34,400 nt of DNA, taken from Gammaproteobacteria bacterium. GTDB lineage: Bacteria > Pseudomonadota > Gammaproteobacteria > Chromatiales > Chromatiaceae. The DNA lies in the NCBI GenBank assembly GCA_030065815.1, contig JASJCU010000051.1, forward strand, positions 1 to 34,400, read 5' to 3'. A program made the translations under genes and the position numbers. Below the pieces are notes generated by a model, which was given only the letters and a program-made list of their open reading frames with translations, was not told the origin of the DNA and searched no databases. Shown here one piece after another: positions 7,630 to 15,349 of the stretch; the stretch's first letter is position 1; each line of letters starts with the position of its first letter.

Positions 7630-7904
7630 GCGTGCCGGTGCGCGTCATCGACAGCGGCAACGGCATGGCACTGTGCCGCGGCCCGAACGGCGATGAGCAC
7701 ATCAGCATGCTGCTGGTCGGCGATCAACCGCCGGGCACCTGGGTGCTGAGCCACCTCGGCTGGGCGCGCGAGGTCGTCAGCGCAGAGGACGCGGCCAACA
7801 TCACGCGTGCGCTCGAGGGTGTCAATGCGTTGATGAACGGCGCCGACGCGATCGATGTCGATCACTACTTTCCCGGGCTCGGCTCGGCGCAGGAGGCCTC
7901 ATGA
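7620..7904 (+). CDS. hybG: HypC/HybG/HupF-family hydrogenase assembly chaperone
   Basis: A 94-residue protein starting MCLGVPVRVI, the invariant HypC-family N-terminus. Its Cys2 interacts with HypD and the large-subunit precursor during delivery of the Fe(CN)2CO unit. The gene overlaps the end of hybD by 10 bases and the hybE-like gene by four, a tightly coupled maturation block. Whether it is best named HybG (Hyd-2-specific), HypC or HupF cannot be settled from sequence alone. Position in a hyb operon favours HybG/HupF. The general hypABDEF genes are absent from the window and must lie elsewhere. Confidence 0.92.
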   Translation: MCLGVPVRVIDSGNGMALCRGPNGDEHISMLLVGDQPPGTWVLSHLGWAREVVSAEDAANITRALEGVNALMNGADAIDVDHYFPGLGSAQEAS

Positions 7905-8530
7905 TCCAGGATCCGCAGGCCGCCGCGCAGGCCTTCGCCGACAGCTTCGAACAGGTGCATCAGTCGCAGATGCAGGGGCTGCCGCTGCTGAATACCCGGC
8001 TGCACGTGGAAACGCTCGGATTCCAGTCCTATCGAGACAGGGTGATCGGCATCGTCGTGACGCCATGGCTGATGAACGTCGTCATGTTGCCCGGTACCGA
8101 CGATGACTGGAGCGGCGACGAACTCGGTCACAAGCTGCCGCAGGCGTTCCCGGCCGGCAGCTACAAGTTCATGGTCAACGAGATCGACGGTATCGGTCGC
8201 TACCTGAGCCACTCGCTGTACTCGCCGATGCGCGAGTTCCAGAGCCAGAACCACGCGCTGGCTGCCGCCGAGGCGTGGCTGCGCGACGCCATGGACCCGG
8301 AGCGGGCCGACAGTGGCGACCAGGTCGACGAGGAGCTGCTCGGCAAGGTGCTGCGCGGCGAGGAGACGCCGGATATCGATCTCGACGAACTGGAGTCGAT
8401 CGCGTTCGGTCAGTCCGATGAGTCCGCGGCACGACCGGTGCGCGGCCTGCAGGATATCGGCGTGCGCGTCGAACAGCGCAGCGGCATCACGCGTCGTGAC
8501 CTGCTGCGCGGGCGGATCCGCGGCGACTGA
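7901..8530 (+). CDS. hybE: HybE/HupJ-like hydrogenase assembly chaperone
   Basis: A 209-residue protein whose first 135 residues match the HybE/HupJ pattern: a short helical start, then GFQSYRDRVIGIVVTPWLMNVVMLPG, the LPQAFPAGSYKFMVNEIDGIG stretch, and a YLSHSLYSPM segment. This family helps keep the small-subunit precursor from premature export. The C-terminal third is acidic and ends with GITRRDLLRG, a tail I associate with HupJ-type proteins. No rubredoxin cysteine pairs are present, unlike HupJ fusions that carry a rubredoxin domain. The start overlaps the preceding stop (ATGA). It is the last gene of the hyb operon. Family assignment is good; HybE versus HupJ naming is a matter of convention. 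Confidence 0.87.
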   Translation: MIQDPQAAAQAFADSFEQVHQSQMQGLPLLNTRLHVETLGFQSYRDRVIGIVVTPWLMNVVMLPGTDDDWSGDELGHKLPQAFPAGSYKFMVNEIDGIGRYLSHSLYSPMREFQSQNHALAAAEAWLRDAMDPERADSGDQVDEELLGKVLRGEETPDIDLDELESIAFGQSDESAARPVRGLQDIGVRVEQRSGITRRDLLRGRIRGD

Positions 8531-9206
8531 GCCGCGCGTTCAGCGCCACGTTGCCGTCACCACGGTTGTTCGGAACCAGGGTCGCAGCCCGTTACTTTGC
8601 CGGACCGAGCCTGTACTCGGGGGCGGCAGACGCCCACGTCGCGCGTCTGGCCAGGGTAAAGACTGCCTGCTAGCCGTCGTCTGAACGGCGTGCAGCAGAA
8701 GCGCGTGGTCAGCGAGATTCAAAAACACGTGCTGGCGGTAGCTCGAATCGTTCACACCGCGTAGCAACATCCGCGCGATCTTTTCTGCCTGCACATCGTC
8801 GAGAACCCGGTCGTCGGCGTCGAATCCGTCGCGGCAATATCAGTGCGGCGGTCGCGTGTGTCGCCGCTTCGCGGCGACGCCGGGCGGTGTGCCGGCAGCG
8901 CCTCCCGTGGCTGCGCCGTCACGGCGTGCGTCGCGGGTATCGTGGAAGCCTGGCGACCGACGACCTGGGTCGGCGCGCCGCGGCAGGTTAAGCCACCTGA
9001 TTTCTTTCTGTATTTGAATCACTTAAGCCTAGTTTCGATGGCGCCGGCCGGCTCCGCGCACGGTGGTTGAGGGTTGCGCGGCGGGCATGTCGACGGCAAT
9101 GGTGGGATCCGCGAACGGTCTGCGCGCGGTCATGCCTTTGCGAAACCGGCACGGGTTCCGCTTATACTTCCGACCTTCGAACGAAAACCGACGACATGGG
9201 GGAGTT
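8531..9206. other. Gap between hybE and the cytochrome genes
   Basis: I see no confident gene. A perfect hairpin GTCGCCGC-TTC-GCGGCGAC lies at 8860-8878 without a T tract. On the minus strand a frame is open from 8839 to 8540. Its first part reads like ordinary protein (for example DADDRVLDDVQAEKIARML) before turning into Arg/Pro-rich sequence, so it may be a gene remnant. A/T-rich sequence at about 9000-9030 and a promoter-like pair near 9138-9168 precede the first cytochrome. Confidence 0.55.
9138..9168 (+). promoter_or_regulatory. Possible sigma-70-type promoter for the cytochrome pair
   Basis: TTGCGA (9138-9143) and TATACT (9163-9168) are separated by 19 bases, 38 bases before the ATG of the first cytochrome. 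The -10 box is good; the -35 match and spacing are poor. Confidence 0.3.
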
Positions 9207-9539
9207 ATGCAGAGCTATCGCAGAGGAGGGTCGAGCGTGCTGATTGCCGCGCTGCTGTTGGCCGTCTCGTCTGCCCAGGCCTTCGAAGGAGATCCGCGAC
9301 AGGGCCGGATCAAAGCCGAGACCTGCCTGGGTTGTCACGCCATTCCGTCCTACACCAACACCTACCCGATGTATCACGTGCCGAAAGTCGGCGGGCAGAA
9401 CGAGGCGTACATCATCTCGGCATTGCTGGCCTACCGCGACGGGCAACGCGATCACGAAACCATGCACGGCAATGCGCAGGGCCTCAGCGATCAGGACATC
9501 GCCGATATCGCCGCGTATTTCTCGAGCGTCGGCAAGTAG
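9207..9539 (+). CDS. Periplasmic monoheme cytochrome c (110 aa)
   Basis: The signal peptide ends near SSAQA (residue 25). One heme-binding motif, CLGCH, is at residues 40-44, followed by a class I cytochrome c layout with MYHVPKVGGQNEAYIISAL and a C-terminal LSDQDIADIAAYFSS helix. It would carry single electrons in the periplasm. GGGGGAG directly upstream supports the ATG at 9207. It is followed after 12 bases by a second cytochrome with the same helix pattern (LSDQDLKDLAAWFAS), so the pair looks like a duplication or a two-protein relay in one operon. Placement beside hydrogenase genes is suggestive, but the partners are unknown. It resembles the cytochrome c553/c4 half-domain type. Confidence 0.93.
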   Translation: MQSYRRGGSSVLIAALLLAVSSAQAFEGDPRQGRIKAETCLGCHAIPSYTNTYPMYHVPKVGGQNEAYIISALLAYRDGQRDHETMHGNAQGLSDQDIADIAAYFSSVGK

Positions 9540-9551
9540 GTGGGTGAGCAG

Positions 9552-9887
9552 ATGAGCAGAACACGCTTTTTCGCTGCGCTGGCGGCAGTCACGCTGTCCG
9601 GTGCGGTCGTCGCTGGCGGCGACCCGGCGGCCGGCAAAGAAAAATCGGCGGTATGTGCCGGTTGCCACGGGGTCGATGGCAACTCGGTGGTCGGCGCCAA
9701 TCCGCGCCTCGCCGGTCAGTACGAGTCTTACCTGTACCAGGCCCTGACCCAGTACAAGAATGGCCAGCGCAACGATATCCTGATGGCCAATATCGTCAGG
9801 GACCTCAGCGATCAGGACCTCAAGGACCTTGCCGCCTGGTTTGCCAGCCAGGACGGCGACGTGTTGCAGGTCCTGTCCGAGGACTGA
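9552..9887 (+). CDS. Periplasmic monoheme cytochrome c, c553/c4-like (111 aa)
   Basis: A signal peptide of about 21 residues (AVVAG) is followed by GDPAAGKEKSAVCAGCHG with CAGCH at residues 35-39. The later NPRLAGQYESYLYQALTQY and LSDQDLKDLAAWFAS segments are characteristic of one c4-type domain. A methionine in ILMANIV is the likely sixth heme ligand. The ATG at 9552 gives a standard signal peptide; a GTG at 9540 would only add four residues. It is co-directional with the preceding cytochrome, is probably transcribed with it, and is followed closely by a strong palindrome. The electron donor and acceptor are unknown. Confidence 0.93.
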   Translation: MSRTRFFAALAAVTLSGAVVAGGDPAAGKEKSAVCAGCHGVDGNSVVGANPRLAGQYESYLYQALTQYKNGQRNDILMANIVRDLSDQDLKDLAAWFASQDGDVLQVLSED

Positions 9888-9909
9888 GCGCGCACGGCAG
9901 GCGAAACAT

Positions 9910-9929
9910 GGGCGGTCCATGGACCGCCC
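9910..9929. terminator. Perfect 20-base palindrome, probably a bidirectional terminator
   Basis: GGGCGGTCCATGGACCGCCC is self-complementary. It sits between the convergent ends of the monoheme cytochrome (9887) and the diheme cytochrome (9961), so it could end transcription from both sides. There is no long T tract on either flank. Confidence 0.6.
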
Positions 9930-9960
9930 TGTTGCGTCTCTGCGGCTAGCCCGCCGTGGA

Positions 9961-10596
9961 CTACTCGTACTCGATATCGGCGGCGCCGTAGAACCGTGAC
10001 AGACGCCGGATCTCGTCGTCGGTCAGCTTGTGCGACACGCTCTGCATGCGTTCGAACAGGTCGTTGCTGCGGTCGGCCTCCTTGAACTGCAGCATCGTGG
10101 TCTCGAGGTACTGACGGATCTGCCCAGCCAGGATCGGCGCGACCTCGATCTTGTTGTCTTCCTCGACAACGTCCTTCTCGTGGCAGCTGTCGCAGACCTT
10201 CATGACCAGCATCGGCTGGCCGCCGACCGCGCTGGGCCGCTCGAGGCTCTCGTACCACGCACTGATGTGGGCCATCTGCTCTTCCGAAAGCTTTCTGGCC
10301 GACTTGTACATGTCCTTGTTGACGCGGATCTTGTTCTTGAAGTCGTTGAGCTGCTTGAACAGGTACGTGGCGCGCTGCCCGGCGATGCTCGGGATCTCTT
10401 CGTCATCGCTGACGCCGTCGTCGTTATGGCACTTCTTACAGCGAAAACGCCGGGCCAGTTTCTTGCCTTCGGCCGGGTTGCCCGCGGCCACGAAGTCGAA
10501 TTTCTCCTTGGTCCACTCAAACCGCTCGCCCTCGGTGGCGACAGCGATCTGGGCAAAGCTGGCGAGCAGCACTGCCAGGGTGAGCGCGTAACGCAT
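9961..10596 (-). CDS. Periplasmic diheme cytochrome c, c4-like (211 aa)
   Basis: The signal peptide ends around IAVA (residue 20). Two heme motifs, CKKCH (53-57) and CDSCH (135-139), sit in two tandem class I domains. Each domain carries an IAGQRATYLFKQL or LAGQIRQYLETTM segment and a closing LSEEQMAHISAWY or LTDDEIRRLSRFY helix. This is the cytochrome c4 architecture, used to shuttle electrons between bc1 or other donors and terminal oxidases. A GAGGAGAACCG ribosome site precedes the ATG. It is transcribed toward the two monoheme cytochromes, which each look like half of it. Confidence 0.93.
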   Translation of the reverse strand: MRYALTLAVLLASFAQIAVATEGERFEWTKEKFDFVAAGNPAEGKKLARRFRCKKCHNDDGVSDDEEIPSIAGQRATYLFKQLNDFKNKIRVNKDMYKSARKLSEEQMAHISAWYESLERPSAVGGQPMLVMKVCDSCHEKDVVEEDNKIEVAPILAGQIRQYLETTMLQFKEADRSNDLFERMQSVSHKLTDDEIRRLSRFYGAADIEYE

Positions 10597-11136
10597 TCGG
10601 TTCTCCTCCTGATCTACGGATGACGACAGCGGGTCGTATTATTGCTTATCGTCGGCGAACCTCGTGATTGTACCCAATCGCCCGGCCGGCATCGAAATCG
10701 CGTTGCCGCCCGCGCCCGTGGTAGGCTCACGCATCGTGGGCCGCACCACTGGTAACCGTGCCGGTCCACGACGTCAGGGAAGACACAAGCAGGTCAGGGA
10801 AGCGCCGTGCAGACCGAACAACAGCCGACCGAGATGACGGCGACCGACGTCGTCTATCGCACCCGCGGCGGGCCGATCGCGCCTGCCGACGCCGCCCGCG
10901 CCGCTGACGCGATGGCGGGATCCCCCACTATCGTGGCCGATGCCGGCCCGCGGCCGTTGCAGTGTCGGCGGTGTCGCCGCGGCCTGCGCGCCCGCCCCGT
11001 CCCGTGTGCTCGCGCCTGCCGAGACCCTGCCGACGCGATTGGCCGTCGCGCCGTAGCGCGCCGTTGCGGCCGGCCGCGCGGCGCCCGTGGATACCGCTGA
11101 CTTCCCCCACCGTCAAAGAAACTTCAAGGAGCGAAG
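10597..11136. other. Gap upstream of the diheme cytochrome and the small membrane protein
   Basis: It should contain the minus-strand promoter of the diheme cytochrome near 10600-10680 and the plus-strand leader of the next gene near 11100. A GTG-started 97-codon frame (10807-11100) has a plausible first 40 residues (MTATDVVYRTRGGPIAPADA) but then becomes Arg/Ala/Cys-rich and matches nothing I know, so I do not call it. No RNA gene or repeat is evident. Confidence 0.5.
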
Positions 11137-11625
11137 ATGCAGACTACCGACATCAACACCAACACCCATACCGACAGCAACAGCACCACCCGCCACGATG
11201 TCCTGCGGTTCTCGGCCTGGTACTGTGCCGCGCTCGGGTTGCTGCTCGCCGTCGGCCTGGTCGGCGTCCAGCCCGGCGCCGGCCTGTCGTTGGCCGCCGT
11301 CATTGCCGCGGCCGTGCTGACGGTGAACGGTTTCATGGTCCGCGAGCGTCGTGCGCCGAGTGCCGTCGAGCGGCGCCGGCTGGTGACCGGGTCGTTCGTT
11401 GCCAGCGTGCTCATCTCGATCGTCGCGACTGCCGGTGCCATCGCGCTGACCGGGGGCCTTGGCGCATTCGCCGCGGTTGCACAGGCGCTGTCGGGCATCG
11501 ATCCCGGGCTCGGCATGGCCGTGGCTGCCGTGGTCCTGCTCGTCCAGCTGCTGGCGTTGTGGCTGGTCTACCGTTGGTTCCCGGCCCTGCGCCGGCGCGG
11601 CCGGCCGTCGCCATCGGCCGATTGA
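11137..11625 (+). CDS. Small integral membrane protein, ABZJ_00895-like
   Basis: A 162-residue protein. After a polar Thr/Asn-rich start it has four hydrophobic segments: about residues 26-44, 48-66, 85-107 and 125-145. Between helices two and three is a cytoplasmic loop FMVRERRAPSAVERRRLVTGS, followed by the next helix. This layout, with R.RAP...ERRRL..GS between helices, resembles the ABZJ_00895 family of unknown function. AAGGAG lies 7-12 bases before the ATG. It stands alone between divergently and co-directionally transcribed envelope genes. The family match is from memory and the role is unknown. Confidence 0.65.
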   Translation: MQTTDINTNTHTDSNSTTRHDVLRFSAWYCAALGLLLAVGLVGVQPGAGLSLAAVIAAAVLTVNGFMVRERRAPSAVERRRLVTGSFVASVLISIVATAGAIALTGGLGAFAAVAQALSGIDPGLGMAVAAVVLLVQLLALWLVYRWFPALRRRGRPSPSAD

Positions 11626-11829
11626 CGCGGATACCGTCTGTAGGTGTTCGCCGCGGGCGTGACCGGCCTGCGACGGTACCGCGCCAGACCGCTGTTCTGC
11701 GGCAATTATTCGGCAACTTTATGATCCAGAACAGGATCGGGTCGGTTCCATGCGCCGGCAAAAGTGATCCAATATTGTGGATAGGAGGCTGTTACAGGGA
11801 TGCAGCTAGCGATCTGATAGGAGGTCGAC

Positions 11830-12444
11830 ATGAAAACCCGTTTGTTCTCCGTCTTGATGCTGCTGTTGGCAGCGGGAGGCTTAGCGGCGGCGCCTGGCTA
11901 CTGGACCAACACGGCGGGTGAGATCTGGCGCAGCGGCGCCGGCGAGTGCTGGCATACCGGCTTCTGGAGCCCGCAGATGAGCGTCGTCGGCTGCGACGGC
12001 AAGATCGCCGAGCAAGCGGCCGCACCGGCGCCACCGCCACCGCCACCGGCAGCCCCGCCCGCGGTGCCGGCGTTGACGTCGGCTGATGCGACCGTGAACT
12101 TCGGCTTCGACAAGGCCGATCTGGATGCCGATGCGATAGCCGCGATCGATACGCTGGTCAGCGCAGCCAATGCGCGCGGCAGCATCCAGGCGGTGCGCCT
12201 GACCGGCCACGCGGACCGGATCGGGACCGAGGAGTACAACATGGACCTGTCGCTGCGTCGGGCCAGCTCGGTCAGCGACTACCTAGTACAGCGTGCCGGC
12301 GTCGATCCGCAGGCGATAGAGATCGGTGGCCGCGGTGAGTCCGAGCCGATCGTGGGCTGCGAGGGTCAGCGCGGTGGCGCCGCGATCCGCTGCCTGGCGC
12401 CGAACCGCCGGGTCGAGGTGATCCTCGACGTGTCCGGACGCTGA
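11830..12444 (+). CDS. OmpA-family envelope protein
   Basis: A 204-residue protein. The signal peptide is residues 1-20. A short N-terminal region contains two cysteines within GECWHTGFW...VVGCDG, followed by a Pro/Ala linker (64-80). The C-terminal OmpA-like peptidoglycan-binding domain follows, with FGFDKADLD, TGHADRIGTEEYNMDLSLRRA (in part) and NRRVEVIL. These are the conserved elements that hold diaminopimelate in peptidoglycan. There is no beta-barrel, so it is a periplasmic protein rather than a porin. The GEIWR..GAGECW segment occurs in OmpA-like proteins of other proteobacteria. AGGAGGT immediately precedes the ATG. A long hairpin lies 165 bases downstream. Confidence 0.92.
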   Translation: MKTRLFSVLMLLLAAGGLAAAPGYWTNTAGEIWRSGAGECWHTGFWSPQMSVVGCDGKIAEQAAAPAPPPPPPAAPPAVPALTSADATVNFGFDKADLDADAIAAIDTLVSAANARGSIQAVRLTGHADRIGTEEYNMDLSLRRASSVSDYLVQRAGVDPQAIEIGGRGESEPIVGCEGQRGGAAIRCLAPNRRVEVILDVSGR

Positions 12445-12608
12445 GCACGCGATGTCGGCCGGCGGCGGCAAGCGCTGCCACCGCCGCGCGCGACGTCGAC
12501 GCGAGGTGATCGAGCCGTAGTGCTCGGCGCCGCGATGCGGCCCGGGCGGTCGCGTCACCAGCGTGGTGCGCGCGGCGCGGTCCACGAGACCCTGTCGATC
12601 GTGCCGGC

Positions 12609-12637
12609 GGGCGCACCCGTCCTGGACGGGTGCGCCC
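12609..12637. terminator. 13-base-pair perfect hairpin after the OmpA-like gene
   Basis: GGGCGCACCCGTC (12609-12621) pairs exactly with GACGGGTGCGCCC (12625-12637) around a CTG loop. The following AATTACCCC has no clear T run. It most likely ends the ompA-like transcript before the pterin dehydratase gene at 12739. Confidence 0.6.
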
Positions 12638-12738
12638 AATTACCCCTCATGTTGCCGAGGAAATCGCGACCCCACGCGCGGGGGCGTGGCACACAATAGG
12701 GGTCGCTGGGATTACCGGCAGTCGCAGGGGGGGGCGAC

Positions 12739-13095
12739 ATGGCCAACTACACCGAACAGCAGGCGGCCGAACGCCTGGGCGGCGCACTCGCCGCGTGGAG
12801 CGTTGCCGACGGCCATCTGCGCCGGCACGTGTCGTGTAATGGCTGGCGCGCCAGCATGCTGATTGCGAACGGCATCGCCCACGTCGCCGAGATGACCTGG
12901 CACCATCCCGATCTGCACATCAGTTGGGGCGGCGTAGACATCGCGCTGCGTACACATTCGGAAGACGCGATCAGCGACAAGGACTTCGAGCTGGCCGCGC
13001 TGATTGAGCAGTGGCTGGGCTGGCGTCCGGCGGCCGATGGCGCACTCGAAGGTGCGCCGACGGAGGGCCAGTGGCGCTATCTGAGCGACGCCTGA
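12739..13095 (+). CDS. phhB: Pterin-4a-carbinolamine dehydratase (4a-hydroxytetrahydrobiopterin dehydratase)
   Basis: A 118-residue protein that dehydrates 4a-hydroxy-tetrahydropterins, recycling the cofactor of aromatic hydroxylases. In bacteria without phenylalanine hydroxylase it can serve other pterin chemistry, including molybdopterin-linked roles. The signature is complete: Glu51, WHHPD (54-58), Trp63 and His73 followed by SDKD, matching the E-x3-HHP-x5-W-x9-H pattern with the catalytic histidines. The end overlaps the proposed start of pabB, so the two pterin/folate genes are probably co-expressed. No phenylalanine hydroxylase is nearby. Confidence 0.88.
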   Translation: MANYTEQQAAERLGGALAAWSVADGHLRRHVSCNGWRASMLIANGIAHVAEMTWHHPDLHISWGGVDIALRTHSEDAISDKDFELAALIEQWLGWRPAADGALEGAPTEGQWRYLSDA

Positions 13096-14516
13096 GCCCG
13101 CCGCCACCGCGGGCGGCGGAAACCGCGGGCCTCGAGGTCACGCGCCTGCCGTACCAGGTCGACTGCCGGGTCTACTTTGCGGCCATCCGCGACCTGCCGT
13201 GGCCGGTTTGGCTCGACAGCGGCTTCCCGCGCGCCGGCGGCGCGCGCCACTACGATGTCATCACCGCCGACCCGTTCGCGACCCTGGAACGTGCCGACGG
13301 GCGAACGCGGCTGTGGCACGCTGATCGTGGCGAGCGGGTCTGCGACGACGACCCGCTGGTCTGTCTGCGCGGATTGCTCGGCGACGTCGTCGCCACGAAT
13401 GCCGATGTCGTGTTCCCGGGCGGTGCGGTCGGCTACCTCGGCTACGACCTCGCCCGCGACCTCGGCACGCTGGCGCCGCGCGCCGGCATGCCGGGCGTGC
13501 CTGAGGCGGCGGTCGGCGTCTACGACTGGGCGCTGGTCGTCGATCACGACCGGCGGCGCAGCTACGTCGTGCGCCAGGGCAGGGACACGCGCCCCCCGGG
13601 CCGCTGGCGTGAGGTCGTCGAGCGCCTGCGAACGCCGGCGACGCTGCCGCTGCCGGCCGCGGACATCGACGCCAGCCTGCCCGAGCCGGGCATGCCCTAC
13701 GTCCTGTATCGCCAGGCATTCGAGCGTATCCAGCGCTACATACGCGACGGCGATTGCTACCAGGTCAACCTGGCGCAGCGCTTCCGCGCCGAGACGGCGG
13801 CCGACGCGTGGACGCTGTATCAACGCATGCGCCACGGCAACCCGGCGCCATACGCCGCGCTGCTCGAGTACCCGTTCGGTCAGGTGTTGAGTTCGTCGCC
13901 GGAGCAGTTCCTCAGCGTCCGCGACGGCGTCGTGCAGACGCGACCGATCAAGGGTACGCGTCCGCGCGGTGCGACGCCGAACGCGGACGCCGCACTGCGC
14001 GCGGCGCTGCTCAGCAGCACCAAGGACCGCGCCGAGAACCTGATGATCGTCGACCTGCTGCGCAACGATCTGGGCCGGGTCTGCGAGCCCGGTTCGATCG
14101 ACGTGCCGGGCCTGTTTCAGGTGGAGTCGTTCGCGACCGTGCACCACCTGGTCAGTACCGTCACCGGGCGCCTGGCGGCAGGGAGTGACGCGCTCGACCT
14201 GATCGCTGCGTGTTTCCCCGGCGGGTCGATCACCGGTGCGCCGAAGCGCCGGGCGATGCAGATCATCGACGAACTCGAAACGGTGCGTCGCGAGGTCTAT
14301 TGCGGCAACGTGATCCGGCTCGGGTTCGACGGTAATCTCGACAGCAGCATCACGATCCGTACCGCGCTGCTGCATGGACACGAGCTGTACTACTGGGCCG
14401 GTGGCGGCATCGTCGCCGAATCGGATTGCGCGGCCGAGTACCAGGAATCCCTCGACAAGGCGGCGGCGTTCCTGCGCCTGATCGGTCAGCCGTTGGCCTC
14501 TTTCCAGCGCTCGTAG
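13071..14516 (+). CDS. pabB: Aminodeoxychorismate synthase component I (PabB)
   Basis: It converts chorismate and ammonia to 4-amino-4-deoxychorismate, the first step to p-aminobenzoate and folate. About 481 residues. The N-terminal part is of the TrpE/PabB type, and the chorismate-binding domain carries the motifs PIKGTRPRG, LMIVDLLRNDLGR, CFPGGSITGAPKRRAM and YYWAGGGIVAESD. Lys294 in PIKGT (rather than PIAGT) is the PabB nucleophile and separates it from anthranilate synthase. No ATG is available; GTG at 13071 is chosen because GGAGGG lies just upstream, and it overlaps the end of phhB by 25 bases. The 3' end overlaps the convergent galU by 31 bases. No glutamine amidotransferase (pabA) is adjacent. 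Confidence 0.93.
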   Translation: MALSERRLSPPPPRAAETAGLEVTRLPYQVDCRVYFAAIRDLPWPVWLDSGFPRAGGARHYDVITADPFATLERADGRTRLWHADRGERVCDDDPLVCLRGLLGDVVATNADVVFPGGAVGYLGYDLARDLGTLAPRAGMPGVPEAAVGVYDWALVVDHDRRRSYVVRQGRDTRPPGRWREVVERLRTPATLPLPAADIDASLPEPGMPYVLYRQAFERIQRYIRDGDCYQVNLAQRFRAETAADAWTLYQRMRHGNPAPYAALLEYPFGQVLSSSPEQFLSVRDGVVQTRPIKGTRPRGATPNADAALRAALLSSTKDRAENLMIVDLLRNDLGRVCEPGSIDVPGLFQVESFATVHHLVSTVTGRLAAGSDALDLIAACFPGGSITGAPKRRAMQIIDELETVRREVYCGNVIRLGFDGNLDSSITIRTALLHGHELYYWAGGGIVAESDCAAEYQESLDKAAAFLRLIGQPLASFQRS

Positions 14517-15316
14517 AAGTAGTTCGTCGCCGACACGAAGCCGTCGACGCTGCCGCAGTCGAAACGTCGTCCCTTGAAGCGATAGGCCAGCACCATATTC
14601 TTGGTCGCCTGCGTCTGCAGCGCGTCGGTGATCTGGATCTCGCCGCCGCGCCCCGGGGGCGTATGGCGGATGACGTCGAAGATATCCGGCGTCAGGATGT
14701 AGCGACCGATGATCGCGAGATTGGATGGGGCGTCGTCCGGGTCGGGTTTCTCGACCATGTTGGAGACCACGTAGACGCCGTCTTCGAGCTCGGAACCGGC
14801 GATCACGCCGTACTTGTGCGTCTCCTCTCTCGGCACCTCTTCGATGGCGACGATGCTGCAGCGGTACTTCTCGTAGATCTTCGCCATCTGCGACAGCACG
14901 CCGATGCCGTCGCCGACGCACAGGTCGTCGGCAAGGATCACGCCGAAGGGTTCGCGACCGATCAGCGTCTCGCCGGTCAGGATCGCGTGGCCGAGGCCCT
15001 TCATCTCGCGTTGCCGGGTGTACGAGAACGTGCAGTCGTCGAGGATCCTGCGGATGTCCCCGAGCAGGCCTTCCTTGTCGCTGCCGCTGATCTGGTGCTC
15101 GAGTTCGTAGCTGACATCGAAGTGGTCGGCGAGCGCCCGCTTGCCGCGACCGGTGACGATGCCGATATTGTTCATGCCGGCCTCCATGGCCTCTTCGACG
15201 CCGTACTGGATCAGCGGTTTGTCGACCACCGGCAGCATCTCCTTGGGCATCGACTTGGTGGCCGGCAGGAAACGGGTACCGTAGCCGGCGGCGGGGAAAA
15301 GACACTTTTTGATCAT
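14486..15316 (-). CDS. galU: UTP-glucose-1-phosphate uridylyltransferase (GalU)
   Basis: A 276-residue cytoplasmic enzyme forming UDP-glucose from UTP and glucose-1-phosphate, for polysaccharide and LPS synthesis. The N-terminal FPAAGYGTRFLPATKSMPKE is the nucleotide-binding motif with its catalytic Arg/Lys. GQGHA appears as GLGHAILTGE, VILADDL is the metal-binding aspartate region, and the RGGEIQITDAL and FDCGSVDGF motifs follow. The length and all blocks match the family. It is transcribed 33 bases after the HExxH-containing gene, probably as one unit. Its last 31 bases overlap the pabB 3' end on the other strand. Confidence 0.95.
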   Translation of the reverse strand: MIKKCLFPAAGYGTRFLPATKSMPKEMLPVVDKPLIQYGVEEAMEAGMNNIGIVTGRGKRALADHFDVSYELEHQISGSDKEGLLGDIRRILDDCTFSYTRQREMKGLGHAILTGETLIGREPFGVILADDLCVGDGIGVLSQMAKIYEKYRCSIVAIEEVPREETHKYGVIAGSELEDGVYVVSNMVEKPDPDDAPSNLAIIGRYILTPDIFDVIRHTPPGRGGEIQITDALQTQATKNMVLAYRFKGRRFDCGSVDGFVSATNYFYERWKEANG

Positions 15317-15349
15317 GCGTTTGGGTCCGTGCTTGGTCGTGCTGTTGAA

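Noticed and set aside
10807-11100. GTG-started 97-codon frame before the small membrane protein
   Set aside because: The first 40 residues look plausible, but the rest is Arg/Ala/Cys-rich and there is no good ribosome site or known relative.
13077-15305. Minus-strand frame of over 700 codons across pabB and galU
   Set aside because: It runs out of frame through galU and antisense to pabB; Arg-rich composition and no start site.
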